A stretch of 64,000 nt of DNA from an uncultured Lachnospiraceae bacterium (GCA_947626745.1 CANQTF010000006.1:92585-156584), one strand, 5' to 3'; shown: positions 25,027 to 33,891, counted from the first letter of the stretch. Program-made: numbers and translations. The notes: generated by a model not told the origin, from the sequence alone.

Positions 25027-25539
25027 TCAATCCATTTTTTCTTTCTGCTCCTCTTCACCCGCATTCTTCACCGCCGATACGACACCGAGTCCGAAGATCG
25101 CCAGAATCGATACGGCGATCACGCTCCCCCAGATCATGGCTGCGGTCCGTACCTGCCCCGCAGCCAGATCCGCCTCTTCTACGAACCGCTGCTCCTCTTT
25201 TGAAACGCTGTCCATTTCCTGCGCCAGGCTTTTCGACTCATCCGCGACATATGTTTCCAACACCTCACTCCTCACATAGCCTTCCGACTCCCGATAGAGC
25301 ACTCTGCTCCATGCGCCGTCCGTGCCCTCCACGACGACGGCCGTTCCGGCCTGCAGTTCTCCCACCGTGATACTTCCTGCATCTGCCGCTTCCTTTATCT
25401 CGGTGTCCGCAGTCACCTCATACAAGATACCTATCTTTGAATCATCCGCCGCCTGTACCTGCGTTCCTATCACGCCAAGCATGCACATGGCGATCACGAC
25501 AAGCCCCAGTCCCTTTGATCCGTTCCGCTTCTTTCCCAT
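25027..25539 (-). CDS. Exported SH3-like protein with a C-terminal membrane helix
   Basis: A 170-residue protein with a signal peptide (about 1-30, ending VQAADD), a bacterial SH3-like domain (about 35-95: VTADTEIKEAADAGSITVG, then WSRVLYRESEGYV) and a C-terminal transmembrane helix (about 132-155). A short basic/acidic tail ends in the cytoplasm. Bacterial SH3 domains usually bind cell wall or proteins. The ATG follows AAAGGAG. It may report on or dock to peptidoglycan; no partner is obvious. Neighbours on both sides read in the same direction but are separated by about 140 to 240 bases. Confidence 0.65.
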   Translation of the reverse strand: MGKKRNGSKGLGLVVIAMCMLGVIGTQVQAADDSKIGILYEVTADTEIKEAADAGSITVGELQAGTAVVVEGTDGAWSRVLYRESEGYVRSEVLETYVADESKSLAQEMDSVSKEEQRFVEEADLAAGQVRTAAMIWGSVIAVSILAIFGLGVVSAVKNAGEEEQKEKMD

Positions 25540-25629
25540 ACTGTCTCCTTTCCGCTGAATGCCGTCAGATATTTAATGTTTCATACGCTATGGTATTATC
25601 TGCGATCATTTCTGTCTTGACACGATACA

Positions 25630-25650
25630 GGGGAGGCGTCATGCCTCCCC
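25630..25650 (-). terminator. Strong GC hairpin after the gene at 25683
   Basis: Perfect 8-bp arms GGGGAGGC/GCCTCCCC with a 5-base loop, 33 bases past the stop. The following U-tract is weak. Confidence 0.45.
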
Positions 25651-25682
25651 CATTGCATAAAAAATCCTGTTTTCCAAAAACG

Positions 25683-26408
25683 CTATTTTGCTACGATGCC
25701 GTATGTGCCAAGTCCCGCCTTGATTGCAAACGTAACCGTCGCAGGGGAACTGTCCTGATCAGCTAAGATCGTGACAACGCCGCCCGGCTGTACGCATACA
25801 ACAGAGTAGGTCTTGGACGTGTCTGCATTCTTGGGAAGTCCTACTACCATACCCGCGCTGCCGTTGGACAGGGAGATCAGCTTGCCGTTCTCCTTCGCGC
25901 CCAACGTTACGTTGATTGCCGTTACCACCTGTCCTCCAAGAGACTCTGCCGCCGCATCGACACAGTTCATCGCCAGATTGCTCTTCTTGGCGTTCGTGTC
26001 AAAGGCGATGACGTAAGGCGTCTGACTGCCGCTCAGGCCAAGGTTTGCCTTCACCTCTGCAAGCGGCGTGGTAACAACCGCACCCTGCAGCGTGTCCACC
26101 TTGACTGCGCCCGCTACGGTGCTCCTTACGCTTGTGCCCGCTACGGATACGTTTCCGTCTGCCGATACGAAATCAACCTCAGGAAACGCCGGCGCGCTTT
26201 CTTCCGGAGCGGCGGACTCGGAACTGCCGGAGTCTGAACTATCGGATTCTGAACTGTCGGACTCGGATCTGTCTACCGAATTGCCGGAAGAGGAACTTCC
26301 TGCCGAGTTGCCGGAAGCGCTTGATGCCGCAACCGACAGTGTAGAACCGGCCAACATCGCCGAAACAAGCACTGCCGTCAACAGCCTTTTGATACTTTGA
26401 CTTTTCAT
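25683..26408 (-). CDS. Secreted protein with a Ser/Asp/Glu low-complexity linker
   Basis: A 241-residue protein with a clear signal peptide (about 1-28, TLSVAAS). It continues with a linker of Ser, Asp, Glu and Gly (about 30-72) and then a compact beta-rich domain (about 75-241) of unknown family. The domain has no Cys pair or enzymatic motif that I can identify. The ATG follows AAAGGAGG. It is transcribed divergently from the XRE regulator gene. The shared region holds two copies of an operator-like motif next to its -35 box (TTGCAA, 17 bases, TATGTT), so the XRE protein probably controls it. The acidic Ser-rich stretch resembles surface-protein spacers. Confidence 0.6.
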   Translation of the reverse strand: MKSQSIKRLLTAVLVSAMLAGSTLSVAASSASGNSAGSSSSGNSVDRSESDSSESDSSDSGSSESAAPEESAPAFPEVDFVSADGNVSVAGTSVRSTVAGAVKVDTLQGAVVTTPLAEVKANLGLSGSQTPYVIAFDTNAKKSNLAMNCVDAAAESLGGQVVTAINVTLGAKENGKLISLSNGSAGMVVGLPKNADTSKTYSVVCVQPGGVVTILADQDSSPATVTFAIKAGLGTYGIVAK

Positions 26409-26475
26409 AAATTTTCTCCTCCTTTTTAGGATAAATGTTTTTCACATAAATCAACATACCATATCCTTCCCCGTT

Positions 26476-26517
26476 TTGCAACTATTAGTTAGTTTTTATG
26501 ATAACTATTAGTTAGTT
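26476..26517. promoter_or_regulatory. Paired operator half-sites between the secreted protein and XRE genes
   Basis: AACTATTAGTTAGTT occurs twice (26480-26494 and 26503-26517), 23 bases apart, i.e. about two helical turns. Each contains the palindrome AACTA-T-TAGTT. One copy abuts the minus-strand -35 box of the secreted protein gene (26476-26481). The other overlaps the candidate -35 of the plus-strand XRE promoter, whose -10 is TAGAAT. Confidence 0.6.
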
Positions 26518-26630
26518 ATCTTCTCATATCAATACGGTTAGAATAAAGAAGAGATAAAAGAAAAGACAGAAAGACGCACAAAAGGAGACTAGCGGAAAAA
26601 CACGGGGAGAACTAAAAGATAGGAGAATCT

Positions 26631-26960
26631 ATGAACAGAAAAGTATTGGGAAAACGCATTCGCGAAGAGCGCCTGCGCATCGGCTTGACGCAAGAACAGA
26701 TTGCCGAATACATCGATGTTTCAACTACTTATATCGGATTTGTTGAGCGCGGCGAGCGCTCCGTCACTCTCGAAAAGCTCGCTCTTCTGGCGGAGTGCTT
26801 TCATGTGTCTATTGATTCCCTGCTCAGGGAAGCCTCCGAAAATGCGTCCGACAAAAGGCTCTTTGATGAACTGTGTTTCTTATGGAACGCCGCGTCAACG
26901 GAAGATAAGAGACTGATCGTATCCATCAGCAATGTGATCGTAAATCGACACGATCCATAA
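26631..26960 (+). CDS. XRE-family transcriptional regulator
   Basis: A 109-residue DNA-binding protein. Residues about 5-62 form a Cro/CI-type helix-turn-helix (KRIREERLRIGLTQEQIAEY, then VSTTYIGFVERGERSVTLEK). The C-terminal part is helical and probably for dimerisation. The ATG follows AGGAG. It is a single-gene unit divergent from the gene for a secreted protein. Paired palindromic motifs in the shared promoter region suggest autoregulation and control of the neighbour. No toxin gene is next to it. Confidence 0.88.
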   Translation: MNRKVLGKRIREERLRIGLTQEQIAEYIDVSTTYIGFVERGERSVTLEKLALLAECFHVSIDSLLREASENASDKRLFDELCFLWNAASTEDKRLIVSISNVIVNRHDP

Positions 26961-26977
26961 CGCTTTGCAAGCATAAA

Positions 26978-27010
26978 AAGAGATCGGATCCCAGCCGGAT
27001 CCGATCTCTT
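26978..27010 (-). terminator. Terminator between the XRE gene and purB
   Basis: Perfect 14-bp arms AAGAGATCGGATCC and its complement with a 5-base loop. The T-run lies on the minus strand, so it mainly ends purB transcription, and probably stops the XRE transcript too. Confidence 0.8.
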
Positions 27011-27088
27011 CCTGACTGACCAACAGCAATATTGCAGTCAAAAAGCCGCCGCAGAGTGTGCTGTCCGATGTTCCTTTCTCCGGATCAC

Positions 27089-28540
27089 CTACACATTGAT
27101 CTCCGCTTTTACGCCCAACAATCCTTTGTTTTCAGCCAAGATCGGCTCTACGACCTCCCGCAGGAATTTTTCCACCTGAAGAGGCGCACGTCCCACATAT
27201 CTGGCAGGGTCCATCGTCTGTTGCAGATCCTCCTTTGTCATATTGAATGCAGGATCTTCCGCGATCAGTTCCAGAAGATCGTTCTCCCCGCCGTCGCGCT
27301 TCACATGTGTGCCGGCTTCCATGGAAAGCTCTCTGATCTTCTCGTGCATTTCCTGACGGTTGCCTCCCATTTTGACCGCGTCCATCATGATATTTTCCGT
27401 AGCCATAAAAGGCAGTTCGCTCATGAGATGTTTCGCGATGACCTTGTCGTATACTACCAGACCGTCCACCACGTTCAGGCACAGATCGAGGATACCGTCG
27501 ATCGCAAGAAATGCTTCCGGGATCGAGAGCCGCTTGTTGGCGGAATCGTCCAGCGTCCTCTCGAACCACTGCGTTGCGGAGGTAATGGCAGGATTTAAAG
27601 CGTCTATCATCACATAACGCGACAGGGAGGCGATGCGTTCGCTCCGCATCGGGTTTCTCTTGTACGCCATGGCCGAAGAACCGATCTGACTTTTTTCAAA
27701 AGGTTCCTCCACCTCTTTCAGATGCTGCAGCAGACGGATATCATTGGACATCTTATGCGCCGACGCCGCGATGCCCGCCAGCACGTTGCACACCCTCGTG
27801 TCCACCTTGCGCGAGTAGGTCTGCCCGGATACCGGATAGCACTTCTCAAATCCCATCTTCTGCGCGATCATGGGATCGATCCTGTCGATCGTCTCCTGAT
27901 CTCCGTCGAACAGCTCGAGGAAAGAAGCCTGGGTTCCCGTCGTACCTTTGGAGCCGAGCAGCTTCATGGTGGAGAGCACATAGTCCAGATCTTCCAGATC
28001 AAGACAGAATTCCTGCGTCCACAGCGTCGCCCTCTTGCCGACCGTGGTGGGCTGCGCCGGCTGGAAATGCGTGAATGCAAGGGTGGGGAGATCCTTGTAT
28101 CTCTCCGCGAATCCTGCCAGCTCGGCGATCACGTTCACCAGTTTTTTCTTCACCAGTTTCAGCGCCTCCGTCATAACGATGATGTCCGTGTTGTCACCCA
28201 CATAGCAGGACGTAGCGCCCAGATGAATGATGCCGGCCGCCTTGGGGCACTGCTGTCCGTATGCGTAGACATGGCTCATCACATCATGGCGCACTTCTTT
28301 CTCGCGCGCCCGCGCCACATCGTAATTGATATCCTCCGCATGGGCTTTCAGCTCGTCGATCTGCTCCTGCGTGATGACCGGCTTACCGTTCTGGCTAAGC
28401 CCCAGCTCCATCTCCGTCTCTGCCAGAGCGATCCACAGCTTTCTCCACGTCCTGAACTTCATATCCTGCGAAAAGATATACTGCATCTCTTTGCTCGCAT
28501 AGCGCTCCGATAACGGGCTGATGTATTTGTCTGTGCTCAT
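27089..28540 (-). CDS. purB: Adenylosuccinate lyase
   Basis: PurB cleaves SAICAR and adenylosuccinate, releasing fumarate, in purine synthesis. The 483-residue protein shows HLGATSCYVGDN, THFQPAQPTTVGKRATLW, and the fumarase/aspartase signature GSSAMAYKRNPMRSE (about 290-304) with the flexible catalytic Ser loop. The length and N-terminus (YISPLSERYASKEM) resemble the eukaryote-like longer PurB found in many Clostridia. The ATG follows AAAGGAG. purF lies about 450 bases upstream in the same orientation but is separated by a repeat-rich region. Confidence 0.95.
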   Translation of the reverse strand: MSTDKYISPLSERYASKEMQYIFSQDMKFRTWRKLWIALAETEMELGLSQNGKPVITQEQIDELKAHAEDINYDVARAREKEVRHDVMSHVYAYGQQCPKAAGIIHLGATSCYVGDNTDIIVMTEALKLVKKKLVNVIAELAGFAERYKDLPTLAFTHFQPAQPTTVGKRATLWTQEFCLDLEDLDYVLSTMKLLGSKGTTGTQASFLELFDGDQETIDRIDPMIAQKMGFEKCYPVSGQTYSRKVDTRVCNVLAGIAASAHKMSNDIRLLQHLKEVEEPFEKSQIGSSAMAYKRNPMRSERIASLSRYVMIDALNPAITSATQWFERTLDDSANKRLSIPEAFLAIDGILDLCLNVVDGLVVYDKVIAKHLMSELPFMATENIMMDAVKMGGNRQEMHEKIRELSMEAGTHVKRDGGENDLLELIAEDPAFNMTKEDLQQTMDPARYVGRAPLQVEKFLREVVEPILAENKGLLGVKAEINV

Positions 28541-28666
28541 GGTTTGTCTCCTTTTCTATAATTGATTTTGAATCAAATTCTCTCTTAACAACGTTGTTTG
28601 TTTCAGCGGGATCATGTGAATCTCTATCATTTATTTAGATCATAGCATGTCGCCTGTCAATACTCT

Positions 28667-28800
28667 GGCGCGGGCAGCGTTGTTTTCTAAAGGAGCCCCT
28701 AAAAGAGCGTCAGCACTTAACGAGGTTCTGTCGAGTTTAGTGCTGCTACGCTCTGATCGGAGCGCAAGCGCGGCGACGTAGAAACAACGCTGTCCGCGCC
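28667..28800. repeat. 134-bp palindromic element with nested hairpin, between purB and purF
   Basis: The ends GGCGCGGGCAGCGTTGTTTT (from 28667) and its near-exact complement (28779-28800) form inverted arms of about 22 bp. Inside, GAGCGT (28705) pairs with ACGCTC (to 28753) around CAGCACT/AGTGCTG arms. The element could fold into one long branched RNA or be a small non-autonomous mobile repeat. No coding potential was seen. Confidence 0.6.
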
Positions 28801-28917
28801 TCATAACTCCGCGATAAGCGCTCAGCTCGCAATTCCATTGCTCGCTGTCCGCGCCTCATCACTCCTATTTAGCTCCGCGATAAGCGCTCAGCTCGCAATT
28901 CCATTGCTCGCTGTCCG
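28789..28917. repeat. Imperfect tandem repeat, two and a bit copies
   Basis: Copies begin with GCTGTCCG at 28789, 28844 and 28910 and share GCGATAAGCGCTCAGCTCGC and the following AATTCCATTGCTC. The second copy carries an 11-base insertion, so the period is 55 then 66. The first copy overlaps the right arm of the adjacent palindromic element. Confidence 0.75.
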
Positions 28918-28927
28918 TTGCACTCCC

Positions 28928-28983
28928 AAAGTCCTCTGCGCACAAAGCTTCATGCAAGCATGGCTTTGTGCGCCGCGGACTTT
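28928..28983 (-). terminator. Long hairpin just after purF
   Basis: Perfect 11-bp arms GCGCACAAAGC/GCTTTGTGCGC, extended past small internal loops by AAAGTCC/GGACTTT. It lies 8 bases beyond the purF stop. In the purF direction no U-run follows (GGGAG), so it may be an RNA-stabilising or repeat structure rather than a terminator. Confidence 0.45.
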
Positions 28984-28991
28984 TGTCGCGC

Positions 28992-30434
28992 TTATCGCTC
29001 ATAGTCTCCTCTGATGTCTTCCTGCGGCGGCTCCAGCGGATACTTTCCCGTAAAACAGCCCTTGCAGATGCCGAATCCTCCGGCGATCTCGCTCAGGCGC
29101 GCCATCTCAAGATAGGCGAGGGAATCCGCACCGATGATCCCGCATATCTCCTCAACGGAGCGGCCGTGCGCGATCAACTGCTCTTTGGCCGGCACGTCCG
29201 TGCCGAAATAACAGGGCCACAGAAAAGGCGGCGAGCTGACGCGCATATGCACTTCTTTGGCGCCCGCCTCACGCAGCATCCTGACGATACGGTCGGACGT
29301 CGTTCCCCTTACGATAGAGTCGTCGATCATGATGACGCGCTTGCCCCGCACGGCCTCCCTGATCGCGTTCAGTTTGACCTGCACGCTGCTCTCGCGGCTC
29401 TTCTGCCCCGGCTTGATAAAAGTCCGTCCCACGTAGGCGTTTTTCACGAAAGCCTGTCCGTAAGGGATCCCCGACTGCATAGCGTATCCCAGTGCGGCAC
29501 AGTTGCCGGATTCCGGCACGCCGACCACAAGATCCGCTTCTACCGGCGAGTCCATCGCGAGGAACTTCCCCGCCATGATACGGGAGTCATACACGCTGAC
29601 CCCGTCCAGATGACTGTCCGGTCTGGCAAAGTAGATATATTCAAACACGCATCTCGCGTGCCGCTCCTCCCCAAGGCACATGCTCTTATCCGACTCGATC
29701 CCTTTTTCGGGCGATATCGTGACGATCTCGCCGGGCTCTACGTCCCGCACGAAGCTGGCGCCGATCGTATCCAGCGCGCAGGTCTCCGAGGCAAGTATGT
29801 ATGCGTTGTCCCTTCTGCCGATGCAGAGCGGCCTGAAGCCGTACGGATCTCTCGCGCCGATCAGCTTGCGGGGCGACATGACGATCAGGGAGTAAGCGCC
29901 TTTGATCTTGTGCATGGCACGTCTCACCGCCTCCTCCACGGTCTTGCTGTTGAGCCGCTCTCTGGCGATATGATAGGCGATGACCTCAGAGTCGATCGTC
30001 GTCTGAAAGATCGCGCCGGTGTATTCCAGTTCATGCCGCAGCTCCGTCGCATTGATCAGATTGCCGTTGTGCGCGAGCGCAAGCGTTCCTTTCACATAGT
30101 TCAGCACAAGCGGCTGCGCGTTCTCCCTCGTGCTGCTGCCCGCCGTAGAATAGCGCACATGGCCGACACCGATATCGCCTTTCAGCTTATTCAGTATCTC
30201 CGGCGTAAAATTCTCGTTCAGCAGCCCCATCTCCTTTGTGCTCAGGACTTTTCCCTTCGGCCCCGCGGTGTCGCTGACCGCGATACCGCAGCTCTCCTGC
30301 CCTCTGTGCTGGAGGGCGAACAGCCCGTAGTATATGGTGGACGCCACGTCGCCGCCGTCAAAGTCATAGATACCGAATACACCACACTCCTCTCCAAGCT
30401 TGTCTGTCTGTTCCATCTCTGTCTCCGTGTTCAT
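28992..30434 (-). CDS. purF: Amidophosphoribosyltransferase
   Basis: PurF makes 5-phosphoribosylamine from PRPP and glutamine, the first committed step of purine synthesis. In this 480-residue protein a short propeptide precedes the catalytic N-terminal Cys (EECGVFGIYD, Cys about 17), as in the B. subtilis type. The glutaminase domain fills about 17-250. The phosphoribosyltransferase domain follows with the PRPP motif VIMIDDSIVRGTTSD. Cys in CYFGTD and CKGCF near the C-terminus fit the iron-sulfur cluster form. It lies 45 bases after a four-gene cluster of uncharacterised proteins and is probably read from the same promoter. Confidence 0.95.
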   Translation of the reverse strand: MNTETEMEQTDKLGEECGVFGIYDFDGGDVASTIYYGLFALQHRGQESCGIAVSDTAGPKGKVLSTKEMGLLNENFTPEILNKLKGDIGVGHVRYSTAGSSTRENAQPLVLNYVKGTLALAHNGNLINATELRHELEYTGAIFQTTIDSEVIAYHIARERLNSKTVEEAVRRAMHKIKGAYSLIVMSPRKLIGARDPYGFRPLCIGRRDNAYILASETCALDTIGASFVRDVEPGEIVTISPEKGIESDKSMCLGEERHARCVFEYIYFARPDSHLDGVSVYDSRIMAGKFLAMDSPVEADLVVGVPESGNCAALGYAMQSGIPYGQAFVKNAYVGRTFIKPGQKSRESSVQVKLNAIREAVRGKRVIMIDDSIVRGTTSDRIVRMLREAGAKEVHMRVSSPPFLWPCYFGTDVPAKEQLIAHGRSVEEICGIIGADSLAYLEMARLSEIAGGFGICKGCFTGKYPLEPPQEDIRGDYER

Positions 30435-30479
30435 GCCGAGTCCTCTCCTCCGATTTAGATTTCCACACTCGTATACACT

Positions 30480-31667
30480 TTATCCCTTCGCGAACTTTTT
30501 TTCGTATTCTTCCACGGCCGCCATGATCTCTTTGGCATATTGAGGATACCGCTCCACCAGTTCCTTGATCTCCTTCTGGGATCCGCCCGCAACCACTTCC
30601 CTGTTATAATCCATCCGCCGGCGCAGCGACTGTCGCCGGATGATCAGATTGTGGCGGATCTCCACCATTTCTTTCGGGTCAAGGATCGCCTCGGTCTGGT
30701 GCAGCCAGATAGCCGGATCTTTGATCTGGTAGCGTTTTAACATCTGTAAAAGCTCCTGCTGGTTATAGTCCAGTTCCAGCTCCGCCCGACGGTATTTCTC
30801 GCGCTCCTCTTTCTCGATCTTATAGTTTTCCCACAGCTCCGTCAGCTCCTTTGCGCTGGACACACCGTATTTCAGGTAGAGATAGTCCAACAGGTTCGTG
30901 TTGTTGACATATCGGATCTTAACCTTATTCTGCAGCAGGATGATCTTGTTGATGCCGTTTTCCACCCGGCGCAGCTCCCGCCTTGCATCAAGATGCCGCA
31001 CATAGACGATCGTGATCGTCAGCGCCGCAGCCCCCGCCGTCACCAGATAGCCTATCTTGGTATCCATATCCAGAAAAAACTGCAGAAAGAGCAGCAGCAG
31101 AATGCACAGCCCCAGCGCCGCCACGCAGATCACAGCCATGCCTCTCGTATCCGCAATAACCCCCATGACTTCGTTTTTGCGGTACAGATAGGCGTGCTTC
31201 TCACCCTCCAGGCGGCTCAGATCCTGCCGGATCGCCTCCTGATACTCCTCCGCCTCCGACAGCTTCCGATAGCCCTCCTCCACCTCATCGACGATGCGCT
31301 CGATCTGCTGGTACTTCTCGTCCGTGATGCGGTGCGGCCTCTCCATGAAACTGGTCTTGCTGTCCTGCAGGAGCGCGACCTGCTTTGCGCACTCTTTGAG
31401 CTGCTCGCTCTCCTCCGGCGGAAGCGCCTCGATCTCTTCCATGTCTTTCAGGTAAGAGGTGACCATATCATATTCAAAGGTCAGATTTTCCAACTCTCTG
31501 GTGGCGTCCGCCATGCGCTCCAGACAGTTTTTGACATAGTCGTCCCGCTGCTCCTTGTCGTTGTAATCGATCTGGTGGACGGCCTCCTCGCCCTCCCACG
31601 CATTTTCAAGGCCGTCGTCCGGATCCTTCCCGAAAAGCTTTGCTGTGAATTTCTGAAACCAACCCAT
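30480..31667 (-). CDS. Two-TM coiled-coil membrane protein, last unknown member of the DUF5717/DUF5716 cluster
   Basis: A 395-residue protein: long charged coiled-coil helices at about 35-170, two adjacent membrane helices (about 176-198 and 205-223), and another long helical region to the C-terminus. Both large helical parts should face the cytoplasm. No enzyme motif or signal peptide is visible and I do not recognise a family. The start at 31667 (MGWFQKFTAKLFGK) has GGAG seven bases upstream; a longer frame from 31709 overlaps the previous gene. It is the fourth gene of the operon and may anchor the complex to the membrane. purF follows after 45 bases. Confidence 0.6.
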   Translation of the reverse strand: MGWFQKFTAKLFGKDPDDGLENAWEGEEAVHQIDYNDKEQRDDYVKNCLERMADATRELENLTFEYDMVTSYLKDMEEIEALPPEESEQLKECAKQVALLQDSKTSFMERPHRITDEKYQQIERIVDEVEEGYRKLSEAEEYQEAIRQDLSRLEGEKHAYLYRKNEVMGVIADTRGMAVICVAALGLCILLLLFLQFFLDMDTKIGYLVTAGAAALTITIVYVRHLDARRELRRVENGINKIILLQNKVKIRYVNNTNLLDYLYLKYGVSSAKELTELWENYKIEKEEREKYRRAELELDYNQQELLQMLKRYQIKDPAIWLHQTEAILDPKEMVEIRHNLIIRRQSLRRRMDYNREVVAGGSQKEIKELVERYPQYAKEIMAAVEEYEKKFAKG

Positions 31668-31705
31668 CGTTTTCTCCGTCCCGCATATACAGAGCTCTGT
31701 ATATG

Positions 31706-32551
31706 TCAATGATACATGTCACGGTATGCGTCCTTCAATCCGTTCGCCAGTTTTTCCATTTCATGATAATACTGCGCGCTCACACCCGACGTACCGTTTC
31801 CTTCCTCCTTAAACACCTGCAGCGTGACGAGCATGCGGTTTTCATCCGATCCCTCGAACTGTCCGTAGGCCCGTTCCATCTGCCGCTCCACCTTCAGGGA
31901 AGCATTGTGATATTCCGGATGTTCGGCGATATAGGCGATGTACTCCCGGTCTCCGTAATGCATCCGAAGAGCCGCCAGATACATTTCCAGCTCCTCCTCC
32001 GACGCCTCTGTCTCGTATGCCTCCATGAAATATGCAGCGGCCCGCGCAAACATAAACAGTTTCGCACACACCACGCCCATATTGTGCAGGAGCCGCGCCC
32101 TCAGGGACGTCTCACCGTCCGGAAGCCGCTTAAGCAGTCTGCCGTACTGCGAAAGTGCGGTCTGATATTTGCCGTTGGCCAGCATATAGTCCGCTTTCGC
32201 CTTACCGCGCTCAAAGGGATTCAGCCCTTCGTTTTCGCGAATGGTCCGCTCCGTCTCTGCTATCGTCTCCGCCGGATACAGATTCACATACTCCAGTATC
32301 GTTCCCACAAAAGCGACCGTAGAACCGTTCTGGTTCATCACCGAGTACAGCGCATGCGCCAACTGCTCCAGCCCGCACGCTTTGTCCAGCCATTCCGCCA
32401 GATCGCGCCGCATGATATCCCGATCCAGCAGCTCCGCTTTCTCCACCAGCAGGTAGCACAACTCTTCCACAGAATATAAGTTTACATAAAATCTCTCCAT
32501 GCAATAGGGTTCGGCAGCACGCTCTCCCGTCCCCAGAATGATACGACTCAT
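31706..32551 (-). CDS. Helical repeat (TPR-like) protein of the DUF5717/DUF5716 cluster
   Basis: A 281-residue soluble protein that is mostly alpha-helical. Residues about 115-215 contain degenerate TPR-like pairs (GKAKADYMLANGKYQTALSQ, then AKLFMFARAAAYFMEAY). The N-terminal part is rich in Leu/Glu helices. There is no signal peptide. The ATG at 32551 follows AAGG, 21 bases after the stop of the DUF5716 gene, so the genes are clearly co-transcribed. I do not recognise a named family. A role as an adaptor between the large scaffold and the ASKHA protein is an inference from its position. Confidence 0.6.
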   Translation of the reverse strand: MSRIILGTGERAAEPYCMERFYVNLYSVEELCYLLVEKAELLDRDIMRRDLAEWLDKACGLEQLAHALYSVMNQNGSTVAFVGTILEYVNLYPAETIAETERTIRENEGLNPFERGKAKADYMLANGKYQTALSQYGRLLKRLPDGETSLRARLLHNMGVVCAKLFMFARAAAYFMEAYETEASEEELEMYLAALRMHYGDREYIAYIAEHPEYHNASLKVERQMERAYGQFEGSDENRMLVTLQVFKEEGNGTSGVSAQYYHEMEKLANGLKDAYRDMYH

Positions 32552-32572
32552 CTGTCAGCCTTATCCTCCGTA

Positions 32573-33883
32573 TTACAATGCAAAGGTCTCCTCCCACACC
32601 TGCCCCGCAGACGGGAAGAATTCCCCGAAGCCCAGATCGGCCACCGTGACCCGCACGGTCTCCGGCGCACTCATCGACATCGCAAGGCGATATCTGCGAA
32701 AGGGTGGATCGTTCCCCGCCTTCTCACCCAAACGCACCGTTTTGGTCTCCGCCCCCTTACCGTCAAGCGGCGTGATGACAAACGTAAGCTCCCTGTCCTC
32801 TGCCAACAGGAATTCGCACTCTTTCGTGACCTCGTACCAGTTTTCCCCTGCGTCCAGAAGCGCGTAGTAGGATTCCTTCCCCTGCCGCAGCACATTCATG
32901 CCGATGTTGGCTTTCAGCTTGTCCTTCCCGAGGAACACGTGGGCCTCTCCCGCCTCGCTCGGCGCCAGCTTCTCCTGCAGCCCGTAACACGCTCCCCTGC
33001 TGAAAAGGTTATTTCCCTGAAAAACTCTCCTATTATGGCATAGAAATTGCAAGGATTTCTTATTCCATTCGGAGCGGAATCCGTCCCCCAAAAGATAAGC
33101 AGACGACACGATCCTGCCCTCGCACATCTTTTTGAGGATCCCGAGAAAGCGCTCGTCAGCCATGCGGTAAGCGTCCTGCCTGACCTGCTCTTCCTCCGTC
33201 TCCGCCGGAATGACCAGCGTCTCGTATACCTGCTCTTCGATCAGCACGACGATCGGGGTGGTACGCTTGTTGCACTCCATGCGGTAAGTCTTAAGCTTCC
33301 TGCCGTCGTGCTCGCACGCGATCACCTGATACGCCCACAGCTCCGGCGGCTGATGCAGCATAAAGTAGTAGAAGCTCTCCGTATGACTCTGGAAAAAGAT
33401 GCGGTTCGTCTTCAGGCCCAGATTCGCGGATACCTGCGACAGTATTTCCACCATTCTGTCGTCAGGCTCCTCCACCGTAAACAGGATCGCGTCGATCTTA
33501 TCGATCGTGGCGATAAAACTCATCAGCGACAGGCTGCGCTTGAGAAAGAGCGTCAGCAGCGCCACCGGATCGTAAGACTCCCCGTCCAGTTCTATCATAT
33601 CGCCTTTTCTTGCGAGAGACAACAGTCTCTCTACCGGAAACATGCCTTCCGCGTCCGCGCTCTTTGCCGCGTCCTTGCCATAGAACCACTGATTGACCCC
33701 TTTACGTTTACATAACATTGTAGGAATGTTGTACTGCCTTGTCCCGACAACGGTGGCGACCGTCTCCACGTCCTCCTGCCCGTAGATACAGTAACTGATC
33801 TGTGAGCAGACGTCTCCGAGATCGTACCCCACCAACACGCTTCCCGTATGCAGTTTGCCTTTTTCCTTTTTCTCCAGAAACAT
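32573..33883 (-). CDS. Divergent Hsp70/actin-fold (ASKHA) protein, DUF5716 type
   Basis: This 436-residue protein has the order of motifs seen in Hsp70 ATPase domains. A phosphate-1-like VGYDLGDVCSQISY lies at 18-31, and IPTMLCKR followed by FYGKDAAK (about 53-74) corresponds to the IPS...VGxxA region. RIFFQSHTESFYYFMLH (161-177) sits at the connecting helix, and SSAYLLGDGFRSEW (260-273) with NNLFSRGACYGL (291-302) corresponds to the adenosine motif. A beta-rich C-terminal region (about 305-436) could act as a substrate-binding part. The phosphate-2 DxGG motif is not evident, so ATP hydrolysis is doubtful. AGGAGG lies 4 bases before the ATG, 8 bases after the DUF5717 gene. The DUF name is from memory. 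Confidence 0.7.
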   Translation of the reverse strand: MFLEKKEKGKLHTGSVLVGYDLGDVCSQISYCIYGQEDVETVATVVGTRQYNIPTMLCKRKGVNQWFYGKDAAKSADAEGMFPVERLLSLARKGDMIELDGESYDPVALLTLFLKRSLSLMSFIATIDKIDAILFTVEEPDDRMVEILSQVSANLGLKTNRIFFQSHTESFYYFMLHQPPELWAYQVIACEHDGRKLKTYRMECNKRTTPIVVLIEEQVYETLVIPAETEEEQVRQDAYRMADERFLGILKKMCEGRIVSSAYLLGDGFRSEWNKKSLQFLCHNRRVFQGNNLFSRGACYGLQEKLAPSEAGEAHVFLGKDKLKANIGMNVLRQGKESYYALLDAGENWYEVTKECEFLLAEDRELTFVITPLDGKGAETKTVRLGEKAGNDPPFRRYRLAMSMSAPETVRVTVADLGFGEFFPSAGQVWEETFAL

Positions 33884-33891
33884 ACTGCCTC

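Noticed and set aside
28705..28753. Nested hairpin considered as a purine riboswitch for purB
   Set aside because: It lacks the conserved loop-loop and junction sequences of purine riboswitches and is part of a larger palindromic element.
28789..28917. Tandem repeats that could suggest a CRISPR array or plasmid iterons
   Set aside because: There are only two and a bit copies with unequal periods and no spacer structure, and no replication or cas genes are nearby.
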